Positions 41,990-50,614 of a stretch of 64,000 bases of DNA are shown here, piece after piece. A model generated the notes under the pieces. That model saw only the letters and a program-made list of their open reading frames with translations. It did not search any database and had not been told where the DNA came from. This stretch comes from Microvirga sesbaniae (GTDB taxonomy: Bacteria > Pseudomonadota > Alphaproteobacteria > Rhizobiales > Beijerinckiaceae): assembly GCF_025460805.1 (NCBI RefSeq), contig NZ_JAMXFJ010000004.1, forward strand, positions 333,633-397,632, read 5' to 3'. Position 1 is the first letter of the stretch; each line of letters opens with the position of its first letter. A program made the position numbers and the translations under genes.

Positions 41990-44629
41990 ATGCATTGGAA
42001 TGAGGACGTCGGACTCGCCTCGGCACGTGAGACATCTCGGGAAGATTTGCTCCTGACGCAGAGGATTAATCCGAGCATCGACGATAGTCTGTATCAATAT
42101 GCGTTCGCCTTGAGCCGGCAGATTCCCTGGCTGGCCGATTCGGACGGGAAGGTGGTTCAGGTCGGGCCCGGCTGGGCCGAGTGGATCGGTCTGCCGCCCG
42201 AGCAGCTGGTCGACAACGGTTGGGTGAAGCTGGTCCACCCCGACGACCTGCCCCGGCTGCTCCAGTCCAGACGCGAGAGTCTCGCCAGCGGGTCGCCCTA
42301 TCAATGCGAATATCGGATCAGGACGGCCGACGGGGCTTTCCGCTGGTGCCGCTCCAGTTCGGCGGCCCGGCGCGACGACACCGGGGCGATCGCCTTCTGG
42401 TACGGCACCACGGAAGACATCCACGACCGGAAGGAGGCGGAGCTGACCCTCCAGGGTCAAGCCCGCGTGCTGGAGATGGTTGCCGCCGGCCAGGCGCTCG
42501 GGGACATCCTGGCCGCGCTCTGCCGGCTGGCGGAAGCGCAGCTGCCCGGCGCGCGGTGCTCGGTCCTGCTGCACGATCCGGAGCATGGACGGCTCCGGCA
42601 CGGCGCCGCCCCCGGCCTGCCGGCCGCCTACAATGCCGCGGTCGACGGCTTGAGGACCGGTCCGGTGGCGGGATCCTGCGGGACGGCCGTTCACACCCGC
42701 AGCAGCGTCATCGTCACCGATATCGCGTCGGACCCCCTCTGGGCGCCCTGGCGCGAACTCGCCCTGTCCCACCATCTCCGGGCCTGCTGGTCGAAGCCGA
42801 TCGTCTCCCGGTCCGGCGACGTGCTCGGCACGTTCGCCTCCTATTACGACGAGCCCCGCACCCCGACCTGCGACGAAATGGAGCGCATGGAGGCCGTGCT
42901 GCATCTGGCCGCGCTGGCCCTGGAGCGGCAGCGGGACGACGCGGCCCTGCGCGAAAGCGAGGCGCATCACCGCCACTCCGTCGAGCTCAATCCTCAGATT
43001 TCGTGGACGGCCGATCCGCAGGGCAATCTCCTCGACGTCTCGTCGCGCTGGTGCGATCGCACCGGCACGGGCATGGACGATGCGCTCGGCTCCGGCTGGA
43101 CCCGGTCGCTTCATCCGGACGACCTGCCCCTCACCCTGGACCGGTGGTCCCGTTCCCTGGCGACAGGCCAGGAGCTCGACGTGGATTATCGCCTGCGCAT
43201 GGCGGACGGGACCTATCGCTGGTTCCGCTCCCGGGCGGCGGCCCGGCGCGCCGGGGACGGAACCGTGATCCGCTGGTACGGGACGGTGGAGGACATCCAC
43301 GACCGCAAGCTCACGGAGGAAACCCTCCGCTGGGCGGCCCACCACGACGATCTCACGGGCCTCGCCAACCGCAGGCTGTTCCGCGAGCGCCTGCAGCAGG
43401 CGCTCGACGGAACCTCGGGTCCGTCCCGGGCGACAGGCCTTCTGGTGATGGACCTCGACCACCTCAAGCAGATCAACGACCGGTTCGGTCACGATGCCGG
43501 GGACGCTCTCCTGAAGGAGTTCGCCCAGCGCCTGCGCAGCGTCGCAGACTCCGCGGACACGATCGCCCGTCTCGGCGGTGACGAGTTCGCCGTCATCCTG
43601 CCGGAGATCGCCGGCGAGGGGGACGTGACCCGGATGGCCGACACCATCCTGGCCCGCATGCAGGAGCCCCTGAAGCGGGACGGCAAGCTGCTGGACTGCC
43701 GCACCAGCATCGGGGGTGCGGTTTCGGTCGGCACCGGCATGAGCCCGGAAGAGCTCCAGAAGCAGGCCGATCTGGCGCTCTACCGCAGCAAGACCTCAGG
43801 ACGCGGCTCGTTCAGGATGTTCGTCGCGACCATGCGCGAGGAGTCGCAACGGACCGCCTCGGCCCTCGACGTGGCGGTGCGGGCGGTGGCATCGGACTGG
43901 ATCGTGCCGTTCTATCAGCCGAAGGTGATGCTGGCCACGGGCGCGCTGAGCGGGTTCGAAGCGCTCCTGCGCTGGCATCATCCGGACGGCGGAATCCAGT
44001 CGCCGGAAAAGATCGCGCCCGCCTTCAACGACACCGAGCTCGGCACCGCCATCGGCGAGCGCATGCGCTCATGCATCTTCCGGGACATCCGCGGCTGGCT
44101 CGATGCGGGCCTCGATGTCGGGCGCATCGCGATCAACGTGTCGGCCGCCGAGTTCCGGCGCGACAATTATGCCGAGCGGGTGCTCGACGACCTGAGACGC
44201 ATGGAGGTGCCGGCCCGCTGCCTCGAGGTGGAGGTCACCGAGAGCGTGTTTCTCGATTCCGGCGCCGAATACGTGGAGCGCGCCCTGCGGGCCCTGTGCG
44301 CGGAGGGCGTGACGATCGCCCTCGACGATTTCGGCACCGGCTACGCGTCGCTGTCGCACCTCAAGCGCTTCCCGGTCGACGCGATCAAGATCGACCGGAC
44401 CTTCGTGGGCGGCCTGGAGACCGATGCGGACGACGCCGCCATCGTCCGGGCGCTCCTGAGCCTGGGCCGCAATCTCGGCATCGAGGTGGTGGCCGAGGGC
44501 GTCGAGACCGCCTTCCAGGCGACGCTCCTGCAGCGCATGAGCTGCGATCTCGTGCAGGGCTACCATTTCGGCCGCCCCATGCCGGCCGGGAACGTGCCGC
44601 ACTTCGTCACCTCGTGGGTGGGCGTGTGA
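41990..44629 (+). CDS. PAS-GAF-PAS-GGDEF-EAL cyclic-di-GMP protein
   Basis: 879 aa, cytoplasmic, no membrane segments. PAS 1 (about 35-150, ending FWYGTTEDIHDRKEAELTLQ) is followed by GAF (about 155-315), PAS 2 (about 325-445, ending RWYGTVEDIHDRKLTEETL) and GGDEF at 529-533 (RLGGDEFAV, intact). EAL follows at 657-661 (EALLR, intact) with DDFGTGYASLSHL and VVAEGVE. Both synthase and phosphodiesterase motifs look active. The two PAS domains are similar to each other and look duplicated. An AT-rich stretch precedes it. Confidence 0.93.
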   Translation: MHWNEDVGLASARETSREDLLLTQRINPSIDDSLYQYAFALSRQIPWLADSDGKVVQVGPGWAEWIGLPPEQLVDNGWVKLVHPDDLPRLLQSRRESLASGSPYQCEYRIRTADGAFRWCRSSSAARRDDTGAIAFWYGTTEDIHDRKEAELTLQGQARVLEMVAAGQALGDILAALCRLAEAQLPGARCSVLLHDPEHGRLRHGAAPGLPAAYNAAVDGLRTGPVAGSCGTAVHTRSSVIVTDIASDPLWAPWRELALSHHLRACWSKPIVSRSGDVLGTFASYYDEPRTPTCDEMERMEAVLHLAALALERQRDDAALRESEAHHRHSVELNPQISWTADPQGNLLDVSSRWCDRTGTGMDDALGSGWTRSLHPDDLPLTLDRWSRSLATGQELDVDYRLRMADGTYRWFRSRAAARRAGDGTVIRWYGTVEDIHDRKLTEETLRWAAHHDDLTGLANRRLFRERLQQALDGTSGPSRATGLLVMDLDHLKQINDRFGHDAGDALLKEFAQRLRSVADSADTIARLGGDEFAVILPEIAGEGDVTRMADTILARMQEPLKRDGKLLDCRTSIGGAVSVGTGMSPEELQKQADLALYRSKTSGRGSFRMFVATMREESQRTASALDVAVRAVASDWIVPFYQPKVMLATGALSGFEALLRWHHPDGGIQSPEKIAPAFNDTELGTAIGERMRSCIFRDIRGWLDAGLDVGRIAINVSAAEFRRDNYAERVLDDLRRMEVPARCLEVEVTESVFLDSGAEYVERALRALCAEGVTIALDDFGTGYASLSHLKRFPVDAIKIDRTFVGGLETDADDAAIVRALLSLGRNLGIEVVAEGVETAFQATLLQRMSCDLVQGYHFGRPMPAGNVPHFVTSWVGV

Positions 44630-44737
44630 GGATCGTCGCGGGCACCCTGCTTCACGGCGGCGCGAGAAAGCCAACCTTGGCCTTGCCAGCGCCATGATCG
44701 GACGGCACGAGAGACTTTCCTTACGTGAGTTCCGCCC

Positions 44738-45364
44738 ATGATCCTGTCCCGCCGCGTCGTTCTCGCCGGCCTCGCCCTGTCCGGCACGAAAGTTCCCGTC
44801 CTCGCGCAAGCCGCCCCGGAGCCGCAGCTGATCCCGGTGGAGCTGATCGAGAACGCCCTGAGCCTGCCCTCGGCCGTGCGCCTCGGCCACCCGCATGGCG
44901 ACGTGATCATGGTGGAGTATTTCGACTACAACTGCCCCTGGTGCAAACGCTCGGCGCAGGCCCTGCCCGAACTGCTCAAGGCCGAGCCCGAGCTCTCCTA
45001 CGTGCTGGTGAATTTCGCCGTGCTGAGCCCGCAATCGGTCGCCGCCACCCGGGCGGCCCTGGCCTATCTGCAGCTCGCCGGCCCCGGGCGCTACCTGCCG
45101 CTGCACCTGGCCCTGTTCTCCTTGCGCGGCACGGTCGACGGAGCCCGGGCCCTGGCGGAGGCCGAGCGCCTCGGCGGCGACATGAAGCGCATGACGGAAC
45201 TCGCCGACAGCGAGACGACCACCGGCTGGATGAAAGACGCCTTCGCGACCGGCAGCGATCTCGGGCTCGTCGCGACTCCGTCGTTCCTGATCGGCACGCA
45301 GGCCTATATCGGCGGCATGAGCCTGGAGCAGAAGCGCGACGCCATCGCCCGGGCCAGAGGGTAG
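44738..45364 (+). CDS. DsbA-family thiol oxidoreductase
   Basis: 208 aa. The signal sequence (MILSRRVVLAGLALSGT, twin-arginine-like RR but hydrophobic core short) precedes a thioredoxin-fold DsbA domain. The active site is C66-PW-C69 in FDYNCPWCKRSAQALPELLK and the cis-proline is in VATPSFLIGTQAYIG. It probably oxidises or isomerises disulfides in the periplasm. No partner DsbB is nearby. It resembles the BdbD/DsbA relatives common in rhizobia. Confidence 0.86.
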   Translation: MILSRRVVLAGLALSGTKVPVLAQAAPEPQLIPVELIENALSLPSAVRLGHPHGDVIMVEYFDYNCPWCKRSAQALPELLKAEPELSYVLVNFAVLSPQSVAATRAALAYLQLAGPGRYLPLHLALFSLRGTVDGARALAEAERLGGDMKRMTELADSETTTGWMKDAFATGSDLGLVATPSFLIGTQAYIGGMSLEQKRDAIARARG

Positions 45365-45395
45365 CGAACGCTGCGTCCCCGTTCCCGTCGCCGCC

Positions 45396-45465
45396 GGGTT
45401 CGTCCCGGTGATCTCGATCGTTCGAAGCGCAGCGCCTTCCCGGATCGGGATGGCCGGGACGAGCC
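45396..45465. repeat. Dispersed hairpin repeat, copy A
   Basis: Left arm GGGTTCGTCCCGG (45396-45408) and right arm CCGGGACGAGCCC (45453-45465) pair at 12 of 13 positions and enclose a GATCTCGATC...CGGATCGGGAT interior. It shares the interior sequence with copy B. Confidence 0.75.
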
Positions 45466-45512
45466 CGGCCATGATTAGGGAAGAGTCGCGCCACTCGACC
45501 CTGCCCCTCCGT

Positions 45513-45601
45513 GTCATCACCGGGCCTGTCCCGGTGATCCCGATGGATTGAAGCGCCGACCCTCACCGGATCGGAATGGCCGGCACAGGGCCGGTGATGA
45601 C
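45513..45601. repeat. Dispersed hairpin repeat, copy B
   Basis: An 89-base unit bounded by perfect 11-base arms GTCATCACCGG (45513-45523) and CCGGTGATGAC (45591-45601). Extending the stem to about 22 bases gives only three mismatches. The interior GATCCCGATGGATTGAAGC and GGATCGGAATGGCCGG matches copy A and the fragment at 1743. The type is frequent in Methylobacteriaceae and related intergenic DNA. Confidence 0.8.
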
Positions 45602-45730
45602 GTGCGGAGGGTGTCAGGACGTCGGGACGGGCGGGGGCCATGACGCGGAGGTTCCGTTGGCTGCACCACGCCTTCCCGCGTCGGAGCGGGGAAAGTTGCG
45701 GCCGGTCGGTGGACCCGTTAAGCCCCGGGC

Positions 45731-47254
45731 ATGTCGCTCATCCGCTCCTCGCTCCTGGTCGGCCTCGGCTCCGTGGCCTCGCGCGTCCTCGGCTTCGTCC
45801 GGGACATGCTGTTCGCCCAGGCCCTGGGCGCGGGGCCCGTGGCGGATGCGTTCCTCGCGGCCTTTCGCCTGCCCAACCTCGTCCGCCGTACCGTGGGCGA
45901 GGGCGGGCTCAACGCGGCCCTGATCCCGGCCCTCGGACGCCTGGAGCCGGAGGAGGCCGCCGTCACGGCCGGCGACGTGCTGGGCGTGTTCGGGCTGGCG
46001 CTCGTCGGGCTCACGGCCCTCGTGGAGCTCGGCGCGGGGGCGCTCGCCCTGCTGCTCGTGCCGGGGCTGCACGAGGACGGCGGAACCCTGGCCCTGGTGG
46101 CGCTCTATACCCGCCTGGCTTTCCCGATCGTGCCCTGTGCGGCCCTCGCGTCCATCGGGGCCGCCATCCTGAACCTGCACGGACGCTTCGTCGCGACGGC
46201 CCTCGCGCCGCTCGCCGTCAACGGCGGCCTGATCCTGACGCTCCTGGCCCTGGAGGTCGTCGCGCCCCTCCCGCTCGCGCGGAAGGCCGCTTGGCTCGCG
46301 GGGGCGTCGAGCCTCGCGGGGCTGATCCAGCTCGCTCTCGTGGCTGCGGCCCTGCGGAGCGGCCGTGTCCGGCTCGTGCGCCTGCGCAGGCCGCGCCGGT
46401 CGCCGCTGCTGAAGAGCCTCCTTCTCGCCGGCTTTCCCGTGCTGGCGGCCAGCGGGGCCGTGCAGCTCTTCCTCCTCGCGGCGACCCAGATCGCCTCGTT
46501 CTGGCCTTCGGGCGTGTCCTGGCTCTACTACGCCGAGCGGGTCGTGCAGCTGCCGCTCGGGCTGATGGCGGCTCTCGGGTCGAGCCTGCTCCTGCCGGAA
46601 CTGGCCCGCCGCCATCGGGCCGGCGAGATGCGGGCCGTCGTGGCCGCGCAGAACCGGGCGATCGAGGTCTCCCTTCTGCTCGCCCTGCCGGCGAGCGCCG
46701 CCCTGATCATCCTGGCCGGGCCCATGAGCCGCGTGCTGTTCGAGCGCGGCGCGTTCGGATCCGCCGACGCCGAGGGCACCGCCCTGGTGCTCATGGCCCT
46801 GAGCGTCGGCCTGCCCTTCGCCACCGCGGCCAAGGTGCTGAGCCAGACCCTGTTCGCCCGCGGCTCCCTGAAGGCCGCCGTCGCGGCGACGGCCTTCGGG
46901 CTCGCCGTCACGGTCGCGGCCGCCCTGGCCCTCGCCTGGCCCTTGGGCCCGGCCGGGATCGCCCTGGGGGTGAGCATCGGCTGCCTGGGCCATGCGGCCG
47001 CCGTGGCCGTCGGCCTTCGCCGATACGGCCTCTGGTCGCCCGACCGGGCCCTGGCCGGGCGGGTGGTGCGGATCGCCGCGGCGGCGGCCGCGATGGGCCT
47101 CGGACTCGCGGCCGCCACGCGCGTCCTCCCGCAGATCGGCACCCTGTCCCTCGCGGGGCTGTGCCTGGGGGGCCTCGCGGTCTACGGCCTTGCCGCCGTG
47201 GCGACCGGCGCCCTGACCCGGGACGATTGGACCGCGCTCACGAAACAATCGTGA
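45731..47254 (+). CDS. murJ: Lipid II flippase MurJ
   Basis: 507 aa with about 14 membrane helices of the MOP superfamily. Landmarks are the N-terminal SRVLGFVRDMLFAQALGAGP, VADAFLAAFRLPNLVRR, FGEGALNAA-like VGEGGLNAALIPAL, and WLYYAERVVQLPLGLMAALG. It flips lipid II across the inner membrane for peptidoglycan synthesis. The ATG at 45731 is followed directly by the conserved helix. trpS follows, the usual alphaproteobacterial order. Confidence 0.94.
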   Translation: MSLIRSSLLVGLGSVASRVLGFVRDMLFAQALGAGPVADAFLAAFRLPNLVRRTVGEGGLNAALIPALGRLEPEEAAVTAGDVLGVFGLALVGLTALVELGAGALALLLVPGLHEDGGTLALVALYTRLAFPIVPCAALASIGAAILNLHGRFVATALAPLAVNGGLILTLLALEVVAPLPLARKAAWLAGASSLAGLIQLALVAAALRSGRVRLVRLRRPRRSPLLKSLLLAGFPVLAASGAVQLFLLAATQIASFWPSGVSWLYYAERVVQLPLGLMAALGSSLLLPELARRHRAGEMRAVVAAQNRAIEVSLLLALPASAALIILAGPMSRVLFERGAFGSADAEGTALVLMALSVGLPFATAAKVLSQTLFARGSLKAAVAATAFGLAVTVAAALALAWPLGPAGIALGVSIGCLGHAAAVAVGLRRYGLWSPDRALAGRVVRIAAAAAAMGLGLAAATRVLPQIGTLSLAGLCLGGLAVYGLAAVATGALTRDDWTALTKQS

Positions 47255-47320
47255 GAACCCGAAACAATCGCGAGAACCCGGAAAACATCACGAGAACCCT
47301 GAAAACATCACGAGAACCCT
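47244..47320. repeat. Tandem repeat of about 20 bp between murJ and trpS
   Basis: Four copies of an AACATCACGAGAACCCTGAA-like unit begin within the last codons of murJ: AACAATCGTGAGAACCCG, AAACAATCGCGAGAACCCGG, AAAACATCACGAGAACCCTG and AAAACATCACGAGAACCCTT. The last two are nearly identical. The array lies just after the murJ stop at 47254. Confidence 0.8.
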
Positions 47321-47476
47321 TGCATCGTGGCACGGCCCTGTCATAAGGCGCGCCTCGATGGAGCGATCGGACGCGGAAGACCCGCACGTCGCTCCGGGAC
47401 AAGAAGTCAGACCTATCCGGGGCGGTTGGCGGTTGACCCTGAAACCCGCGCCTGCCCTCTGTCGGAGTTCAACACG

Positions 47477-48517
47477 ATGGCGCAGTTCAAGGAGCTGGTG
47501 TTCTCGGGCGTTCAGCCCACCGGCAATCTCCATCTCGGGAATTACCTCGGCGCCATCAAGCGCTTCGTCGCCATGCAGGAGAGCTTCGACTGCATCTATT
47601 GCGTCGTCGACATGCACGCGATCACCGTGCCGCAGAACCCGGCCGACCTCACCCGCCAGATCCGCGAGGTGACCGCCGCGTTCCTGGCCGCCGGCATCGA
47701 TCCCAAGCGCCACATCGTGTTCAACCAGTCCCAGGTGCCGCAGCACGCGGAGCTCGCCTGGGTGTTCAACTGCGTGGCCCGGCTCGGCTGGCTCAACCGC
47801 ATGACCCAGTTCAAGGACAAGGCGGGCAAGGACCGGGAGAACGCCTCGGTCGGCCTCTACGCCTATCCGGACCTGATGGCGGCCGACATCCTGGTCTACC
47901 GGGCCACCCACGTGCCGGTGGGCGAGGACCAGAAGCAGCACCTGGAACTGACCCGCGACATCGCCCAGAAGTTCAACAACGACTGGGCGGAATCGATTGC
48001 CGCGAACGGTTTCGGCGATGCCTTCTTCCCGCTGACCGAGCCGATGATCCAGGGCCCCGCCACCCGCGTCATGTCACTGCGCGACGGCTCCAAGAAGATG
48101 TCGAAATCGGACCCGTCCGACTACTCGCGCATCAACCTGACCGACGACGCCGACACCATCGCCCAGAAGGTGCGCAAGGCGAAGACCGATCCCGAGCCGC
48201 TGCCGAGCGAGGTCGAGGGCCTGAAGGCCCGGCCCGAGGCCGAGAACCTCGTGGCGATCTACGCGGCCCTCATGGACACGACGCCGGACGAGGTGCTGCG
48301 CCAGCATGGCGGCTCGCAGTTTTCCGGCTTCAAGGCCGCCCTCGTGGACGTGGCCGTGACGAAGCTCTCCCCCGTGGCCGACGAGATGCGCCGTCTCATG
48401 GCCGATCCCGGCCATATCGATGCGGTGCTCGCGGACGGTTCGGCCCGGGCCCGGGCCATTGCGTCGGTGACCATGGACGCCGTCAAGGATATCGTCGGCT
48501 TCGTGCGTGCGCGCTGA
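47477..48517 (+). CDS. trpS: Tryptophanyl-tRNA synthetase
   Basis: 346 aa class I synthetase. The HIGH-like motif HLGN (19-22) and the KMSKS loop ([16 protein letters not shown]) are complete, and the binding loop [13 protein letters not shown] is present. It charges tRNA-Trp. The ATG at 47477 starts the conserved [16 protein letters not shown]; an upstream frame to 47327 is not conserved. A leader of about 220 bases contains the tandem repeat. Confidence 0.96.
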   Translation: MAQFKELVFSGVQPTGNLHLGNYLGAIKRFVAMQESFDCIYCVVDMHAITVPQNPADLTRQIREVTAAFLAAGIDPKRHIVFNQSQVPQHAELAWVFNCVARLGWLNRMTQFKDKAGKDRENASVGLYAYPDLMAADILVYRATHVPVGEDQKQHLELTRDIAQKFNNDWAESIAANGFGDAFFPLTEPMIQGPATRVMSLRDGSKKMSKSDPSDYSRINLTDDADTIAQKVRKAKTDPEPLPSEVEGLKARPEAENLVAIYAALMDTTPDEVLRQHGGSQFSGFKAALVDVAVTKLSPVADEMRRLMADPGHIDAVLADGSARARAIASVTMDAVKDIVGFVRAR

Positions 48518-48558
48518 TGGTCGGGCTTGCTCTCGCCATGACGGCAGGGCAGCATCGA

Positions 48559-48668
48559 GCGCATCGTGCGGAAAAGTGGATCCGGTTTTCCGCGGAAACG
48601 ATGCGCCAGCGAACAGATGGAGCATCGGATTCGATCCCAAAAGTGCCTTCCACTTTTGGGCCGATGCT
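48559..48668. repeat. Two adjacent palindromes after trpS
   Basis: 48559-48606 has GCGCATCGT/ACGATGCGC ends around CGGAAAAGTGGATCCGGTTT. 48621-48668 has AGCATCGG/CCGATGCT ends around CCCAAAAGTGCCTTCCACTT. They are one member each of the two palindrome types seen in this window, side by side between trpS and the universal stress gene. Confidence 0.85.
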
Positions 48669-48691
48669 CTGGTGATGCAGGAGAGCTGGCT

Positions 48692-49189
48692 GTGAGCGGC
48701 AAACGTCGATCCTACGAATCGGGCCATCGCCCGAAATTCATGGTGGTGGTCGACCAGACGCCGGAATGCGCCCGGGCGGTCCATTTCGCCTCGCGGCGAA
48801 CGGCCCGCACCGGCGCCAGCATGATCATGCTGGCGGTCGTGGATCCGCCCGACAATTTCGAATGGCTCGGCGTCGGCGAGGCGATGATCGAGGAGGCAAG
48901 CGAGGAGGCGCAGAAGCAGCTCGATGCGGCCGCCCGCGAGGCCCGCAGCGCCGCCGGCGTCGATCCCGAGCAGGTGATCCGGGTGGGCGTTCGGGCCGAC
49001 GAGATCATGAAGCTCATCAACGAGGACGAGGACATCTCCTTCCTGGTGCTGGCCGCGGGCAGCGCCAAGGAAGGACCCGGCCCCCTGGTCTCGACCCTTG
49101 CCGGCCGTTCGGCCGCCTCCTTCCCGGTTCCCATCGTGATCGTGCCGGGCAGCCTGACCGATGAAGAGATCGACGCGCTGGCAGGCTGA
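48692..49189 (+). CDS. Universal stress protein (UspA family)
   Basis: 165 aa single Usp domain with the beta strand PKFMVVVDQTPECARAVHFA and VLAAGSAKEGPGPLVSTLAG then PVPIVIVPG. The Walker-like GxxGxG ATP motif is only partly kept. Function in stress is inferred from the family. The GTG at 48692 has AGGAGA upstream; the frame upstream to 48566 is repeat sequence. A palindrome pair precedes it. Confidence 0.87.
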   Translation: MSGKRRSYESGHRPKFMVVVDQTPECARAVHFASRRTARTGASMIMLAVVDPPDNFEWLGVGEAMIEEASEEAQKQLDAAAREARSAAGVDPEQVIRVGVRADEIMKLINEDEDISFLVLAAGSAKEGPGPLVSTLAGRSAASFPVPIVIVPGSLTDEEIDALAG

Positions 49190-49298
49190 CCTTCGCCGGC
49201 TGCCGCACGGCCGGATCCTGCAGCCCCGGCATGCCGCCCGGACACCCATTCTCCCCTTGGAATCCGCCGGCATCCATTCCACATTGGACATGGAACCT

Positions 49299-49315
49299 GT
49301 TAGAACGATTCTAAC
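49299..49315. promoter_or_regulatory. Irr-type iron control element (ICE) upstream of nfuA
   Basis: GTTAGAACGATTCTAAC, perfect seven-base arms around CGA. It matches the rhizobial ICE consensus TTTAGAA-N3-TTCTAAA at 15 of 17 positions (the two outermost bases differ). It lies 48 bases before the nfuA start, within the likely promoter. Irr is encoded in this window. Confidence 0.8.
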
Positions 49316-49362
49316 ACCCCTACTCGGCCGGCCTTGAACCGGCGCAGAGGACGAGAGAAGCG

Positions 49363-49923
49363 ATGTTCATCCAGACCGAAGCGACCCCCAATCCCGCCAC
49401 CTTGAAGTTCCTGCCCGGCCGCGTCGTGATGCCGGAAGGCACGTTCGAGGCGAAGACGCCCGAGCAGGGCGAGATCTCGCCCCTCGCCCAGCGGCTCTTT
49501 TCCGTTCCGGGCGTGACCGGCGTGTTCTTCGGCTACGATTTCGTCACCGTCACGAAGGCGGACGGCGAGTGGCAGCACCTGAAGCCGGCCATCCTCGGCG
49601 CGATCATGGAGCATTTCATGACCGGCGCGCCGCTCTTCGCCAACGGCTACGGGGCCACGGAGGAGGACGGCGAGGAATTCTTCGACGATGCCGATGCCGC
49701 CACGGTCGAGACCATCAAGGAGCTGCTCGAGACCCGCATCCGCCCGGCGGTGGCGGGCGACGGCGGCGACATCACCTTCCGGGGCTTCAAGGAGGGCACC
49801 GTTTACCTCGTCATGAAGGGCGCCTGCTCGGGCTGCCCGTCCTCGACGGCGACCCTGCGCCACGGCATCCAGAACCTGCTGCGCCACTTCCTGCCGGACG
49901 TGCGCGAGGTGCAGGCCGTCTGA
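49363..49923 (+). CDS. nfuA: NifU-family iron-sulfur scaffold/carrier NfuA
   Basis: 186 aa. An N-terminal Nfu domain (MFIQTEATPNPATLKFLPGR) is joined to a C-terminal NifU-like domain with the cluster motif C155-SG-C158 (MKGACSGCPSSTATLRHGIQ) and AGDGGDITFRGF. It carries or delivers Fe-S clusters to target proteins. An Irr-type box upstream points to iron control. A clear terminator follows at 49985-50015. Confidence 0.94.
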   Translation: MFIQTEATPNPATLKFLPGRVVMPEGTFEAKTPEQGEISPLAQRLFSVPGVTGVFFGYDFVTVTKADGEWQHLKPAILGAIMEHFMTGAPLFANGYGATEEDGEEFFDDADAATVETIKELLETRIRPAVAGDGGDITFRGFKEGTVYLVMKGACSGCPSSTATLRHGIQNLLRHFLPDVREVQAV

Positions 49924-49934
49924 TCCAGCCCAAG

Positions 49935-49988
49935 ACATTCAGTTCTCGAAGCACATTCAGTTCTCGAAGCACACTCAGTTCTCGAAGC
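49935..49988. repeat. Three 18-bp tandem repeats after nfuA
   Basis: Units at 49935-49952, 49953-49970 and 49971-49988, each ACATTCAGTTCTCGAAGC with one change in the third. They run straight into the stem of the terminator. Confidence 0.85.
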
Positions 49989-50015
49989 GCGGCTGCGTCG
50001 GCCGCGCTTTTTCTT
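49985..50015 (+). terminator. Rho-independent terminator of nfuA
   Basis: Arms AAGCGCGGC and GCCGCGCTT with a seven-base loop TGCGTCG, followed by TTTCTTT. It has the strongest T-run of the terminator-like hairpins here. Confidence 0.85.
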
Positions 50016-50527
50016 TGGAGCCTCCCGTTGCCCGCCCTGCCCGATCCCGGAGGAGACCCTGCGCGGTCGCCGATCTTGCGAAGCTCGGCCCGACGAGCGC
50101 CAATGCCTCGCCCGGCCGCTTCGTCTTCGTGGTGTCGCGGGAGGCCAAGGAGCGGCTGAGGCCTTATCGCGATGAGGGCAATGTGCGCCAGACCATGAGC
50201 GCGCCCGCCACCGTGATCGTCGCCCACGACACGGCGTTCTACGAGAAGCTCCCCGCCCTAGCGCCCAACAGCCCCGAGGCGCGCGGCTGGTTCGCCGGCA
50301 AGCCCGAAGCCATCGAACGGGCGGGCTTCCAGGGTTCGTGCCTCCAGGGCGCCTATCTCATCATGGCGGCCCGCGCGCGGGTTCGACCGCCACGGGGTCG
50401 ACGAGGCGTTCTTCCCGGACGGGAAAGCCAAGTCCAACTTCCTCGTCAAGCTGGGCTACGGCACCCCTGAGAAGCTCCATCCGCGCCAGCCGCGCCTCCC
50501 TTTGAGGATTTCTGCGCCATCGCCTGA
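50015..50527 (+). pseudogene. Decayed RutE-like nitroreductase-family reductase
   Basis: Homology to malonic semialdehyde reductase RutE starts abruptly at LAKLGPTSANASPGRFVFVV and continues through NVRQTMSAPATVIVAHDTAF to [15 protein letters not shown]. The C-terminal part [20 protein letters not shown] then [20 protein letters not shown] is in a different frame, ending at TGA 50525. The first 20 or so residues are missing, the segment between AARA and GFD (LGLDCGPMS-like in RutE) is deleted, and there is no plausible start codon. Confidence 0.82.
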
Positions 50528-50614
50528 CGGACCATGACGGTCGAGCGGCAAGAAACCGGGTTCCCTCCTCTCCGACTCATGCTCTAAAGAAAGGCGCAGA
50601 CCTGACGGAGACGA

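Larger units (their letters stand above)
45365..45730. other. Intergenic region with large hairpin repeats
   Basis: 366 bases between the dsbA-like gene and murJ. It is mostly occupied by two copies of a dispersed hairpin repeat (45396-45465 and 45513-45601). I see no coding region. The last 130 bases up to 45730 are unique sequence that must hold the murJ promoter. Confidence 0.65.
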
